A DNA stretch of 64,000 nucleotides from Paenibacillus curdlanolyticus YK9 (GCF_000179615.1 NZ_AEDD01000006.1:228328-292327), one strand, 5' to 3'. Positions 17,308 to 26,350 are shown, counted from the stretch's first letter. Numbers and translations: made by a program. The notes: generated by a model from the sequence alone, not told the origin.

Positions 17308-18858
17308 TTACCCCCGCTTGGATACATATTGTGCATTATTTACCTTAACCCGATATGATGAACGATTATCCATATCCCTTATCAAAAACTCATTCGTTCT
17401 GCTTGTCGATTCTAACGAAGAAAGCTCGTTCATGAAACGAAGTAGCTTAAATTGATGCTGCTCGGGCACAAGTTGTGATGGGTAGCCTATTTGAACTAAC
17501 GTTAAAACTCGATAAAGGTTCAGGTCAATTCTTAGCTCAACAAAAGCCATCTCTTTTGACTTATACACGCGGAAAAGAAAATGATCGGGAACGTATTCCA
17601 TTTCCGTCAAATGCACAGGAAGCCTTGGAACCAGTAGTTCAATTTGATTCGAATATGCATATTTACTTGTAACAGCTACCCTTGGATAAGTACGAAGCTC
17701 ATATTTATGTGTCGTCCAGATTTTCAGCTTATCATCATCATGATCATCAGGATTGAAGAACTTATTGATACCGGATATAATCTCCCTTATCATTTCATCC
17801 TGTCTATCGTAACCCTGGATCAATACATCGTAATAAGCCTTATATTCTGTGGGAAGGAGATCTAATAATTCATGTCCACGCTCATTTTCAAAATAAAACC
17901 TTCTCTTCAAGGCTTTAAAGGCTTCTAAAGGTTCTTCTGAATACTCAGGGGAATCATATTCATCCTGGAATAGCCATCCATCTGTGAGGGTTCCGTTCCA
18001 TAGACGTTCATCAATCTCTGGATGAGAATAATGATACGGATCAAATATGGCTAAAGCAGTAAACAATTCGTTAGAGCCATTAAATATTAGATTGTAATAA
18101 TCATTTTCATTAGAGTCTTCATTTTTTCTAATTATGCACTTTTTACCTGATGTGATGACATACGCAAAAAAGCCTAAGATATCTCTCATTACAACATGAA
18201 GCCCTATGCTCCCAAGTTTTTCAATAACAGAAAATAATCGCTGTTGCACAACTGAGTGCTTTAGCTTTACTAAATTTGTTGAAGCTGTGCAGCTATTGTC
18301 TGTACAATTTTTGCAAGGTTTACTAATCTCCAGCAGCTTATTCAAGGTTTTTTCTAGCATATCCTTGGATAATAGATTCCGATTGTTTAAATCAACAACA
18401 ACCACTTCTTCAACTGTCTCTTCGTTTCCCTTATTGTAGATTATCCCTTGTTCCCTTTGAGTCATGATCTGCTGGAAGCCTGGAAGCCTATCGCCTAGCT
18501 TTTCCAACAAAGAGATAAGCGGAAATTCATTTATCGCCACAATACAAGGTTTCCCCTCAGAAAATGCCTTTGTTAACTCCGTTAAAAAAGCCTCCTCGTC
18601 CTTAATGCTGTTTGCATCAGGTTCCACATAGGCTTCATGTACATCAAGAATCGGTTTTAACGATTTTATTAAATGCGTCTTTCCATCCCCAGGATTTCCA
18701 GTTAGAAAAATAAGCTTCTTTTGTTCAACGTATTTTTTTAGCAACGCCTCAATCCCGGATTCCACATGGAGAGTGCGGAGTTCCTCCGCACTAAATACAT
18801 CTGCATAGCTATTTCGATTATTATAAAGCTTTGCGATAAAATCTAAATCAAAGTACAT
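17308..18858 (-). CDS. P-loop ATPase of the candidate defence operon, DptF-like
   Basis: This 516-residue protein has a Walker A at 54-61 (KKLIFLTGNPGDGKTHLIKS), a Walker B-like strand at about 104-113 (KPCIVAINEFPLI), and a Cys group CKNCTDNSC at 182-190 that could bind metal. The GNxGDGK form recalls DptF-type ATPases of phosphorothioation-dependent restriction, but the resemblance is by eye only. The ATG follows GGGGGAG with an 8-base gap and lies 14 bp after the DUF4338 gene stop. No membrane segment is seen. It likely uses ATP to sense or remodel a DNA-protein complex together with the downstream translocase. Confidence 0.75.
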   Translation of the reverse strand: MYFDLDFIAKLYNNRNSYADVFSAEELRTLHVESGIEALLKKYVEQKKLIFLTGNPGDGKTHLIKSLKPILDVHEAYVEPDANSIKDEEAFLTELTKAFSEGKPCIVAINEFPLISLLEKLGDRLPGFQQIMTQREQGIIYNKGNEETVEEVVVVDLNNRNLLSKDMLEKTLNKLLEISKPCKNCTDNSCTASTNLVKLKHSVVQQRLFSVIEKLGSIGLHVVMRDILGFFAYVITSGKKCIIRKNEDSNENDYYNLIFNGSNELFTALAIFDPYHYSHPEIDERLWNGTLTDGWLFQDEYDSPEYSEEPLEAFKALKRRFYFENERGHELLDLLPTEYKAYYDVLIQGYDRQDEMIREIISGINKFFNPDDHDDDKLKIWTTHKYELRTYPRVAVTSKYAYSNQIELLVPRLPVHLTEMEYVPDHFLFRVYKSKEMAFVELRIDLNLYRVLTLVQIGYPSQLVPEQHQFKLLRFMNELSSLESTSRTNEFLIRDMDNRSSYRVKVNNAQYVSKRG

Positions 18859-18872
18859 ACTTCTCCCCCAAA

Positions 18873-20942
18873 CTAAAAGTATTTACTTAATAACATTGAG
18901 GCTTTTCTAAAGGAACTAAGTCTGTCGATAATATCAACAGTCTCAATTCTATTCAGAAACCATCGCTCTCTCCAGAAGTCAATTAATTGCTCCGTGTATT
19001 TCTCCTCATGACCATTTAGTGGAAGTAAGTAGTTTAACTCCTTAGCCTCTCCCTTTAGGAATTCGCGGGTATTTGATGCTAATGAAACACCGTAAACAAT
19101 TCTTCTTGTATGATGCTTTAAGTAATTTCCCGAGGACATTCCCAGTGCAGAAAGCCCTGAGCGTATTAGTCGTAAACGAGGACTTGTTCCTTCGCCAAAG
19201 ACATTATTTATTTTTCTACCACCATCAATCAGTTGTACCATTGTGCTTATGAATCGTGTGGTTTCCTGTGCAAAAAAAACTGATCCAAACCCCTCTGTCT
19301 CACCTAGTTTTTTATATTCTAGATACTCACCATCTTCGACAGGAATCTTGATCCTGTTGTATTGGCTGCTTCCCATATGATATAGACTTGTAGTCCCCAA
19401 AAAGGCAAGCTGAGAATCCCTAACAATCTTTTCACCTTTCATTCTAGATGCGATCTCACTGACTTGTTCTGAGTATCTATCGTTATATCCCTTTACCACT
19501 AAAGGACTACACATTAGGATGCTTACGAGTTTGCCTGCGAGAACCTCATTATATGGAGGGATCGCACCACATACAATGATTTCCATCAAATTCGAGCCAA
19601 TCTTGCTCTTTCGGTTTGCTTGCAACGCAATATTAACGGATTTACCTTTATCATTTGACAGCAACTTTTGTAATGCCCTGAGATTATCCCGCTCGGATTC
19701 CAACACTTTTCTGATATTAAGCTTTGCTTCTAGAAGCTTTGCTAATTCAATCGCTCTCTTTTTTGTAAACAGAGGTGTACTTGCCTCCTCATACCAATTA
19801 ATTTCTCCAGTAGTTCTTTTGTTATTTAGCTGGAGATCCTTCAGTGATTCAGCAACTCCCTTCAATCTTTCTATGCATTCAGAGTTAGGATTTTGAATTT
19901 CATCAGCCGTCAATAAATCTACAGGTGTTATGTCACTAATTGCTTCATCTAAAAATGTTAACAAGAGTTTTATAGTCTTGTCACTTTCTAACCGAATACG
20001 CTCTTGATACTCACGGTCATTTTCTAAACTAGTTGTTTTTATAACAGGTCTTGTTATTCCTAGCTTTCCAGGAAGAATTTCCTCAAACACCTCTGTTTTA
20101 ACTTTCTTCTTCAATACACTCTTGATAGAATCAAGTGTCCAACCAATGTATTTATCTCGATTTGTTAGTTGCAATACGCAATTACCCAAGGCTGCAATCC
20201 CCATGACAGGATGAGAAGGCTGTGCGGCATCCCTAATTAAATAAAAGACATTTCTGCCTGGTGTCGATTTGTAGGGGATTGACCATGTATAACGAAAATA
20301 TCTCCAAATGTCCATTAGCTTATAGCCTGTATGCTTACAAGATGAATTATCTACAAGCTGAACATATGGCTTTATCCCTGAAGCAGCCATTCTAATGCGC
20401 TCATCTTGTTTGACACTGTCTTTTATTTTCGTTATTGTTGAAGAAAGTAGAACGCTGTCCCCAATAAGATCCAGTATGCTTAGTTCTTTTCCTTGGTACT
20501 TACGCTTCTTTTCCATCTTATTAATGAAGGACTTAATGCTATCCAGCTTAAACTGTGCGTTTCTCTCGTGCTGAAGTTGCTTGCGCAAGTAAGCCTTGTC
20601 ATCTCCTCTAAGTAAGACGGGAGGAGCAAGCATCAACTCATGCTCATTATTTTTAAGAACTCTCCATTCCTGAGTTAATAAATCTCTCAAAATACTTAAT
20701 ACTGAGAGAAGCTTCATTCCCTCCAGATCATCTAAATTAATATTACTTTTCCATTTTTGAATTTGCTCATTAAGATATTGAATACGTCGGTAGTTAAACA
20801 TAACTAATAAAGCTGCAGTTATTTTATTAAAAATATCCAAATAATTTCCATTAATAGTCGGTTTAAAGAGCATAAAATCAGTAGTATCAACAGTCTGACT
20901 TGTAATGTATTCAACGTTCTTCTTAGTTGCTTGCTTACTCAT
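18873..20942 (-). CDS. DruA-like (DUF4338) protein, first gene of the candidate defence operon
   Basis: This protein is about 689 residues long. Two blocks resemble DUF4338, the family of Druantia DruA: one near 231-270 (GRNVFYLIRDAAQPSHPVMG, then LQLTNRDKYIGW) and one near 457-531 (CGAIPPYNEVLAGKLVSILM, then TTSLYHMGSSQYNRIKIP). The N-terminal ~180 residues are helical and unassigned. I chose the ATG at 20942 (AGCAGG six bases upstream); an in-frame ATG at 20969 has no ribosome site. Druantia loci carry a very large DruE helicase; none is present here. The gene heads a tight five-gene operon. A LexA-type box lies about 75 bp upstream. Confidence 0.72.
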   Translation of the reverse strand: MSKQATKKNVEYITSQTVDTTDFMLFKPTINGNYLDIFNKITAALLVMFNYRRIQYLNEQIQKWKSNINLDDLEGMKLLSVLSILRDLLTQEWRVLKNNEHELMLAPPVLLRGDDKAYLRKQLQHERNAQFKLDSIKSFINKMEKKRKYQGKELSILDLIGDSVLLSSTITKIKDSVKQDERIRMAASGIKPYVQLVDNSSCKHTGYKLMDIWRYFRYTWSIPYKSTPGRNVFYLIRDAAQPSHPVMGIAALGNCVLQLTNRDKYIGWTLDSIKSVLKKKVKTEVFEEILPGKLGITRPVIKTTSLENDREYQERIRLESDKTIKLLLTFLDEAISDITPVDLLTADEIQNPNSECIERLKGVAESLKDLQLNNKRTTGEINWYEEASTPLFTKKRAIELAKLLEAKLNIRKVLESERDNLRALQKLLSNDKGKSVNIALQANRKSKIGSNLMEIIVCGAIPPYNEVLAGKLVSILMCSPLVVKGYNDRYSEQVSEIASRMKGEKIVRDSQLAFLGTTSLYHMGSSQYNRIKIPVEDGEYLEYKKLGETEGFGSVFFAQETTRFISTMVQLIDGGRKINNVFGEGTSPRLRLIRSGLSALGMSSGNYLKHHTRRIVYGVSLASNTREFLKGEAKELNYLLPLNGHEEKYTEQLIDFWRERWFLNRIETVDIIDRLSSFRKASMLLSKYF

Positions 20943-21015
20943 ATTGAACCTGCTTTCATAATTGATCATATAAAGATCATTTTACTACATATTTAAATAT
21001 CGCGCAGTCTTTTCA

Positions 21016-21029
21016 AGAACAAATGTTCC
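21016..21029. promoter_or_regulatory. LexA-type (SOS) box upstream of the defence operon
   Basis: AGAACAAATGTTCC matches the Gram-positive LexA consensus CGAACRNRYGTTYC at 13 of 14 positions and has the exact GAAC-N4-GTTC core. It sits 74-87 bp upstream of the chosen DruA-like start, in the position expected for an operator. The core promoter elements nearby are not clear to me; TTGAAA at about 21011-21016 could be a -35. Confidence 0.6.
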
Positions 21030-21378
21030 TGTTAATGGTAGTCAACTTTCTCCCCCTGAGTAGAAGTACAAATTTGACTATTTTGATACCTCCACTACTA
21101 GAATACACTATTACCAAATTCATTCGACCTTACATCCTTTTATCCCTGCTAACCTAGGAAAAAGGACCCAATTGAGTCCCGTCTCTCCTTGAGGAGATTT
21201 ATCTAATTCACAAAATAAACCGGATAATCAGTCAACTTTTCAACCGCCTCTTTACCCTTTAATTCAAATGCCCTCTCAATAATATTCTGCTGCTTTTCGC
21301 GCAGCGTCTCTGCACAGGGTCGTACCACCATAAGAAGCTGCGTGTTTATTCCAATTACGTTCCTTAACAGTATGGAAA

Positions 21379-21433
21379 AGCAAAAGAGCCGCTAACCTCG
21401 ACATGATCAACTTTTCATGTGGGGGTAGCGGTT
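21379..21433 (-). terminator. Imperfect long hairpin with T-rich tail downstream of rlmD
   Basis: GAACCGCTACC...ACATGA pairs with TCATGT...GGTTAGCGGC around a small loop, followed in the minus direction by TCTTTTGCTTTT. It would end transcripts leaving rlmD before they enter the AT-rich block. It could alternatively have belonged to a lost integrase gene. Confidence 0.55.
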
Positions 21434-21472
21434 CAAAAACCATGGAGGTTTTGTTTTGCTTTTACATGCAGA

Positions 21473-21567
21473 TTTACGGCAACTTTACGGCAGCTCTCTT
21501 AGAAACCGTCTGTTGCACTAACTACAGAAACGCTGTTCAATTTATAAACCCTTATATATCAAGGGTT
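21473..21567. other. Candidate recombinase attachment region at the rlmD 3' end
   Basis: Two direct copies of TTTACGGCA (21473-21481 and 21484-21492), 11 bp apart, resemble integrase arm-binding sites. A palindromic core AACCCTT-N7-AAGGGTT (21547-21567) directly abuts the rlmD stop codon. The 3' end of rumA/rlmD-type genes is a known target of integrative elements in Firmicutes. No integrase gene is left in the window and no second copy of the core was found in it. Confidence 0.4.
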
Positions 21568-23109
21568 CTAAGCATCTGTAACACTCTTCACAAGCAATGC
21601 GACGTTTTCAACATGCACCGTCCACGGAAACATATCCACCGGCGTCACTTCCACCGTCCGATACCCGCCATCCTCCAACACCCGCAAATCCCTAGCCAGC
21701 GTCGAAGGATTACACGACACATACACAACACGCTCCGGCTTCATCCGAATGATCGTATCCAGCAGCGCTGCATCGCAGCCCTTCCGCGGCGGATCGACGA
21801 CGATCACGTCCGCAGCAATCCCTTCCTCGCGCCAGCGAGGAATCACGACCTCCGACAATCCCGCCTCAAACTCCGCATTCGCAATCCCGTTCAGCTCCGC
21901 ATTCCGCTTCGCATCCTCAATCGCCTCGGGCACTACTTCTACGCCGTACACGCGCCCCGCCTTCCGAGCAAGGAACAACGAAATCGTCCCAATGCCGCAG
22001 TAGGCGTCGATAACCGTCTCCGCTCCCGTCAAACCTGCATAATCCACAGCTTTCCTATACAAGGCAACCGTCTGCGACGGATTAACCTGATAGAACGAGC
22101 GCGCGGAGATGGCGAAGCGAATGCCGTCGAGCTCATCATAGATAACATCACTGCCCCACAAAGTCCGCGTTTCATCGCCGAAAATAACGTTCGTGTCGCG
22201 CGTGTTCACATTTTGCACGATGCTATTCACATCAGGCAGAGCGGCACGAATACCCGCGATCCACTCCGTTTTATTCGGGATGTGAGTGCCGTTCGTAACA
22301 AGAACGACCATGAGCTCGCCGGTGACGAAGCCGGTCCGGACGACGACGTGGCGCAGCAGGCCGCGGCCGGATTCCTCGTCGTAAGCGGTGATGCCGAGCT
22401 CGGTGCCGATGCGCTTGATCTGGCGCACGACCTCGTCGTTGCGCTCGTGCTGGATGAGGCAGGCGTCCATGTCGATGATGCGATGGCTGCCTTGGGCATA
22501 AAATCCGCCGATCAAGCCGCCCGCAGCGCCGTCCTCGATATCCGCCAGCGCCATGCCGATCGGCACCTGCGCTTTGTTGCGGTAGCGCCACGGCTCGTCC
22601 ATGCCGATGGTCGGATGGACGATGATATCGACATCAACGTTGAGCTTGCCGATGCGCGTCAGGTTGTCGACGACATGCTGGCGTTTCCAGCGCAGCTGCG
22701 CTTCGTAGCTCATATGCTGCAGCTGGCAGCCGCCGCATTGCTTGTAGATGGTGCAAGGCGCATTGACGCGATCCGGGCTCGTCTGCATCAGCTTCATCAG
22801 CTTGGCATAGCCGTACTGCTTCTTTACTTTGAGCACTTTCACGAGCGCCTGCTCGCCGGGAAGCGCGCCGTGGACGAACAGCGTGAAGCCGTTCGCGCGG
22901 CCGACGCCTTCGCCTTCATGCGTCAGTCCGACGATGTCGATGACATATTCCTCGTTCTTGTTCACGGGCGCGTTCACCGCTGCCGCCGCAGTCGCCGTAC
23001 CCGCTCCGCCGGATGACGTCCGATACCGGCTGTTTCTTTTGCCGCCGCCTGCCGATCCGCCCGTTCCTCTCTTGCCCGTCGCCTGCGACGGCTTGCCCTT
23101 ATTGTTCAT
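21568..23109 (-). CDS. rlmD: 23S rRNA (uracil-C5)-methyltransferase
   Basis: This is a 513-residue RumA-type enzyme. A Gly/Ala/Lys-rich N-terminal extension of about 48 residues precedes a TRAM domain ([20 protein letters not shown], then [20 protein letters not shown]). The iron-sulfur Cys cluster [15 protein letters not shown] follows, then the SAM-binding motif [20 protein letters not shown] and the catalytic Cys block [15 protein letters not shown]. It transfers methyl from SAM to C5 of uridine in 23S rRNA. In Bacillus a single enzyme (RlmCD) can do both U747 and U1939; which applies here is not readable. GC-rich and colinear with the backbone, it borders the AT-rich accessory block at its 3' end. 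Confidence 0.92.
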   Translation of the reverse strand: MNNKGKPSQATGKRGTGGSAGGGKRNSRYRTSSGGAGTATAAAAVNAPVNKNEEYVIDIVGLTHEGEGVGRANGFTLFVHGALPGEQALVKVLKVKKQYGYAKLMKLMQTSPDRVNAPCTIYKQCGGCQLQHMSYEAQLRWKRQHVVDNLTRIGKLNVDVDIIVHPTIGMDEPWRYRNKAQVPIGMALADIEDGAAGGLIGGFYAQGSHRIIDMDACLIQHERNDEVVRQIKRIGTELGITAYDEESGRGLLRHVVVRTGFVTGELMVVLVTNGTHIPNKTEWIAGIRAALPDVNSIVQNVNTRDTNVIFGDETRTLWGSDVIYDELDGIRFAISARSFYQVNPSQTVALYRKAVDYAGLTGAETVIDAYCGIGTISLFLARKAGRVYGVEVVPEAIEDAKRNAELNGIANAEFEAGLSEVVIPRWREEGIAADVIVVDPPRKGCDAALLDTIIRMKPERVVYVSCNPSTLARDLRVLEDGGYRTVEVTPVDMFPWTVHVENVALLVKSVTDA

Positions 23110-23157
23110 GCTTATTCAACGCTCCGCTCAATCCATAATAGTTGTGTTCATTCATAC

Positions 23158-23181
23158 AAAAACCGCCGTCCTCCGCGGTCG
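23158..23181 (-). terminator. Short terminator after the diacylglycerol kinase gene
   Basis: In the minus direction ACCGC and GCGGT form a small stem around GGAGGACG, followed by TTTTTGT. It lies 90 bp after the dgk stop. The stem is weak, so it may be leaky into rlmD. Confidence 0.45.
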
Positions 23182-23269
23182 TGTTCACACGTACGCAGCA
23201 GCAGGACAGCGATCCTTGTTCATCCTTCTATTCATTCCGCCTCAGCGGCAAAGCTCTAGCTTTCCATTC

Positions 23270-24193
23270 CTACCGATACGAAGAAACGCCCGACTCATCG
23301 ACGAAAATGTTCAAATGCGACGGCAGCAGCGAGAATTGGCATGGCAGCGTGCCGCCGTACTCGCCGTCGAGGTTCAATTGGACATAATCTGGCGTCGAGA
23401 CGACCAGATGGTCCGTCCTCAGCTGCACGATATGCGGGTCGTTCATATGCTCGCCGCGAAGCGCCATCGTGGCGACACGAATGAATTCGGGCAGGTTGCA
23501 TTTGCGCAAAATCACGACATCGAACATGCCGTCATCGAGCTGCGCGTCCGGCGCGAGCTTCTCGAAGCCTGCGACGGAGTTGCTGTTGCAGATGAGGAAG
23601 AGCATGATCTCCTCATGAATTTCTTCATGCCCGCGCGCTTGAATGCGCATTTCGGTCGGGCGAAGCCGGGTCATTTTTTCCAGACCCTTCATATAGTAGG
23701 CGAGCTGGCCGATCATCGTCTTGAGCTTGCTCGGCACTTCGTATGTCAGCTCGGTCATCGAGCCGCCGCCTGCGATATTAATAAAATAACGCTTATTGGC
23801 GACGCCGACGTCGATCGGGCGCGTGTACCCTTCGATAATGAGGTCGCACGCATATTCCCAGTTCCGCGGAATGCCGAGCGCCCGTGCGAAGTCGTTCGTC
23901 GTTCCGAGCGGCAAAATGCCCAGCGGCGGCCGATTCGGCTTTTCCGCCAGTCCATTAATAACCTCGTACAGCGTGCCGTCTCCGCCCGCCGCAATGATGA
24001 GATCGTAGCCGCGCTCGACCGCTTCGGCTGCTGCGATGGTTGCGTCGCCTTCGCCAGACGTCGCATGGCAGCTCGTCTCAATGCCACCGCGTTCGAGCCG
24101 CTGAAGCAGATCCGGCAGACGCCGTTTGATTTCCTCCCGACCGGAAGTCGGATTATAGATTAACCGTGCCCGTTTAACCGGTGTTACCGACAC
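23270..24193 (-). CDS. dgkB: Diacylglycerol/lipid kinase of the DgkB (YerQ) type
   Basis: This 307-residue protein has the DAGK catalytic signature IYNPTSGREE at the start, then YDLIIAAGGDGTLYEVINGL (nucleotide-binding GGDGT) and LGILPLGTTNDFARALGIPR. A C-terminal beta domain contains FINIAGGGSMTELTYEVPSK. DgkB recycles diacylglycerol to phosphatidic acid at the membrane. The GTG start has GGAGGT seven bases upstream, and three bases separate it from the cbiX stop, so the two are translationally linked. Confidence 0.92.
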   Translation of the reverse strand: MSVTPVKRARLIYNPTSGREEIKRRLPDLLQRLERGGIETSCHATSGEGDATIAAAEAVERGYDLIIAAGGDGTLYEVINGLAEKPNRPPLGILPLGTTNDFARALGIPRNWEYACDLIIEGYTRPIDVGVANKRYFINIAGGGSMTELTYEVPSKLKTMIGQLAYYMKGLEKMTRLRPTEMRIQARGHEEIHEEIMLFLICNSNSVAGFEKLAPDAQLDDGMFDVVILRKCNLPEFIRVATMALRGEHMNDPHIVQLRTDHLVVSTPDYVQLNLDGEYGGTLPCQFSLLPSHLNIFVDESGVSSYR

Positions 24194-24196
24194 TTC

Positions 24197-25033
24197 TTAC
24201 ACCTCCAACCCGCGCAGCCACTGCAGCGACTGCCGGACCATCCATCGCGCGACCGCTGATGATGGCAGAAGCGCGTTTCCGTTATACCGATAGTCTTGCC
24301 CAGCTAACCTTGACGGGATTACGTGATTCGTAAAAAATCCATTGCTCAAAAATAGCGGCGCAACAAGCACCGCCTGATCCGGTTTTTCCGTACGCATGCG
24401 CTGCAGCGTCTGGCCTGCCTCATCCGGCAGCAGCATCGCTGTCTCCGCACTTGCTAAACCGCCGAGCGCGCGAACGCGTTCCGCCAGCTTGCGCATGCCG
24501 GATTGATAGCGCTCATAGAAGCCGTCTTCCTTGCTGCCATGCGTAATGAGCAGCAGCGCCTCACGAGCCGGATCGGCCGACAGCTCGCGAATATTGTCCC
24601 AGAGCCGCTCCGCGATTTCCGCATCGTCGTCGATCGGATCGCCGAACGTGACGCGAATGCCAGCCGGAACGTCGAAGGGCTCCATCTCACCCTCGCGCTC
24701 ATTCACCGGCGGAAAGCCGAATGACTGCGCGATATCGTCGACATGCGTGCTGCCGGAGGAAATAAACAGCGGAAGCACGAAAAGGTCGGTAACGCCTGCG
24801 GCGGCCAACCGATCAATGCCGTCTTGTATTAGACGTCCTTCTACGATCTCCAGAAACGACGATTCGAACACGATATCGGGGGCTGCGACATTAGCGCCTG
24901 TCCCCGCCTTAGAGCTGCCAGCCGCTTCGCGGCTTGCGAGCTCGGCCGCCTCCGCGACCGAAGCATCGACTAGCTGCACCCAGCCCGCTTCGCGCGAGCC
25001 GTGGCTAATCACAAGAATACCGAGCTTCTTCAT
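24197..25033 (-). CDS. CbiX-family sirohydrochlorin chelatase
   Basis: The 278-residue protein opens with the CbiX signature KLGILVISHGSREAGWVQLV (catalytic His) and has VLPLFISSGSTHVDDIAQSF (second His). A repeated half follows with LLITHGSKEDGFYERY and VAPLFLSNGFFTNHVIPSRL, so it is a two-lobed CbiX(L)-type enzyme. Such enzymes insert Co, Ni or Fe into sirohydrochlorin for cobalamin, F430 or siroheme. The metal is not readable. It lies one base after yerC and before dgkB, a tight three-gene unit without other tetrapyrrole genes. Confidence 0.88.
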   Translation of the reverse strand: MKKLGILVISHGSREAGWVQLVDASVAEAAELASREAAGSSKAGTGANVAAPDIVFESSFLEIVEGRLIQDGIDRLAAAGVTDLFVLPLFISSGSTHVDDIAQSFGFPPVNEREGEMEPFDVPAGIRVTFGDPIDDDAEIAERLWDNIRELSADPAREALLLITHGSKEDGFYERYQSGMRKLAERVRALGGLASAETAMLLPDEAGQTLQRMRTEKPDQAVLVAPLFLSNGFFTNHVIPSRLAGQDYRYNGNALLPSSAVARWMVRQSLQWLRGLEV

Positions 25034-25034
25034 G

Positions 25035-25325
25035 TTAGCGACCCAGGCGCTCCAGCGCCATTTTATACCCGTCGTTCCCGTAGTTAAGGCATCGCTTCAC
25101 GCGCGAGATCGTCGCCGTGCTGGCGCCCGTCTCCGCTTCGATCTGATTGTACGTCGAGCCCTTGCCTAGCATCCGCGCCACTTCGAGCCGCTGGGAGAGC
25201 GACTGAATCTCGTTCACCGTGCACAGATCATCAAAAAATATATAACATTCCTCAACCGATTTCAGCGTCAATACCGCCTCGAACAGTTGGTCTATCGCTT
25301 TATCGTTCAGCTTCTTAAGCTGCAT
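25035..25325 (-). CDS. yerC: YerC/TrpR-family DNA-binding regulator
   Basis: The 96-residue helical protein has a TrpR-like helix-turn-helix: LSQRLEVARMLGKGSTYNQI followed by EAETGASTATISRVKRCLNY. YerC/YecD proteins are small Trp-repressor-like regulators of Firmicutes with unsettled targets. GGGGTGACGCAGC precedes the ATG. It is the first gene of a unit with cbiX and dgkB. Confidence 0.9.
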   Translation of the reverse strand: MQLKKLNDKAIDQLFEAVLTLKSVEECYIFFDDLCTVNEIQSLSQRLEVARMLGKGSTYNQIEAETGASTATISRVKRCLNYGNDGYKMALERLGR

Positions 25326-25549
25326 GCTGCGTCACCCCTATAAGGTATGAGAACTCATCTATCCAATTGTAAAGCGTTCGTACCGCAATATCAAGCATCG
25401 CCGCATTCACGCTTTAGTGAATGGAAGGGGCTGTCAGGAGGGACAGAGGACCAAAAACCGTTAAAAAAAACGGGCATCCGTCCAATCCGTATGTTCGCCT
25501 ATGCCATACACTATAGGAGCAATAGTCCAAGAAAAAGGTTGTGATCGCT

Positions 25550-26119
25550 GTGAATGTGCGCAATGGCCCTCCTGGCGGCTATCCGCAGCATCCGCATATG
25601 AGGCAAAATCAGCCTTTCCCCGGCATAAGCGACCCTTTTGCATTCGGGGGCGGCTTTCCAGGCATAGGCGGCGGCACGCCAGCCAATCCAGCACCTGCCA
25701 ATGGCACGACGGGTAATAAAAGCGTCGGTTTACCCGCGGTTGCCAAAGCGACTGCGCCAGCCAAAGTTGAAGATGCAATAGCCGAAATCGTAGAGGACTC
25801 AGCGAAATCCAAAGCTGGCGGCTTCTCGCTTGAGAAGCTCGGCGAGCTCAAGGGCGTCGTGGATCGGCTCGGCGGCATCGACGGCATTTTGAACTCGATG
25901 ACCAAGATGCAGAAAATCGTTGCGAACGTCCAATCGATGGCTCCGCTCGTTAAGGTGCTGATGGGCTCGTTCAAAAAGGACGCGAAAGCGTCCAAAACCG
26001 GCGGCGACGACGATGACGACGATCTGCCGGTCAGGCCGCGCCGCCGCAAGCGGCGGAAGTCCGGCGCCGGCGCCAAAGGCACGACGCCGCGCAGACGTCC
26101 GCGCAAGCGGACGCGTTAG
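25550..26119 (+). CDS. YqfQ-like low-complexity protein
   Basis: This protein of about 189 residues is in three parts: a Pro/Gly-rich N-terminus (NGPPGGYPQHPHMRQNQPFP), a helical middle with KLGELKGVVDRLGGIDGILN and KMQKIVANVQSMAPLVKVLM, and a D-rich then strongly basic tail (DDDDDDL, PRRRKRRKSGAGAKG). The middle resembles the YqfQ (VrrA-like) family of Bacilli, of unknown role. AAAAAGG lies 10 bases before the GTG at 25550; the GTG at 25541 is too close to it. A basic Arg/Lys tail could bind nucleic acid. The stop is followed by GC-rich degenerate repeats that look like an extension of the tail. Confidence 0.6.
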   Translation: MNVRNGPPGGYPQHPHMRQNQPFPGISDPFAFGGGFPGIGGGTPANPAPANGTTGNKSVGLPAVAKATAPAKVEDAIAEIVEDSAKSKAGGFSLEKLGELKGVVDRLGGIDGILNSMTKMQKIVANVQSMAPLVKVLMGSFKKDAKASKTGGDDDDDDLPVRPRRRKRRKSGAGAKGTTPRRRPRKRTR

Positions 26120-26350
26120 GCACGTGCGGGGCGAGCGCGCCGCGCAAGCGGGCGCGGTAGACGCGGGCGGGCGAGCGCTTCGCGCAGGCGGGCGCACAAG
26201 CGGATGCGATAGGCGCGTGCGGCGATAGATTGCGTTAGCGCGCCGTATGGAGCGAGCGTCTTGCACGGGAAGCCGCTGCACGACGCAGCAAGAACGCGAC
26301 AATCGCCGTCGCACCGCCCGCTGTCAGCTGCGACTAGCCCGCTTTCCCTA
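26120..26350. repeat. GC-rich degenerate repeats after the YqfQ-like gene
   Basis: Imperfect copies of a motif around GCGCAAGCGGGCGCG recur with in-frame relics of the Arg-rich tail coding sequence. I see no separate gene. It looks like decayed or expanded low-complexity coding DNA. Confidence 0.4.

Noticed and set aside
11178-18858. Firm naming as dptF-dptG-dptH
   Set aside because: Order, sizes and P-loops fit, but I cannot verify homology by eye and no dnd modification genes are in the window.
10424-20942. Canonical Druantia system
   Set aside because: Only the DruA-like protein is present; the large DruE helicase that defines the system is absent.
21403-23016. Plus-strand open frame of 537 codons
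   Set aside because: It is antisense to rlmD, which has complete motifs; the product is Arg/His-rich shadow text.
22829-24163. Plus-strand open frame of 444 codons spanning two genes
   Set aside because: It covers the antisense of rlmD and dgkB and the gap between them; no family text.
25379-25540. Small RNA or riboswitch upstream of the YqfQ-like gene
   Set aside because: Only a short CATTCAC/GTGAATG hairpin is seen, too weak to call.
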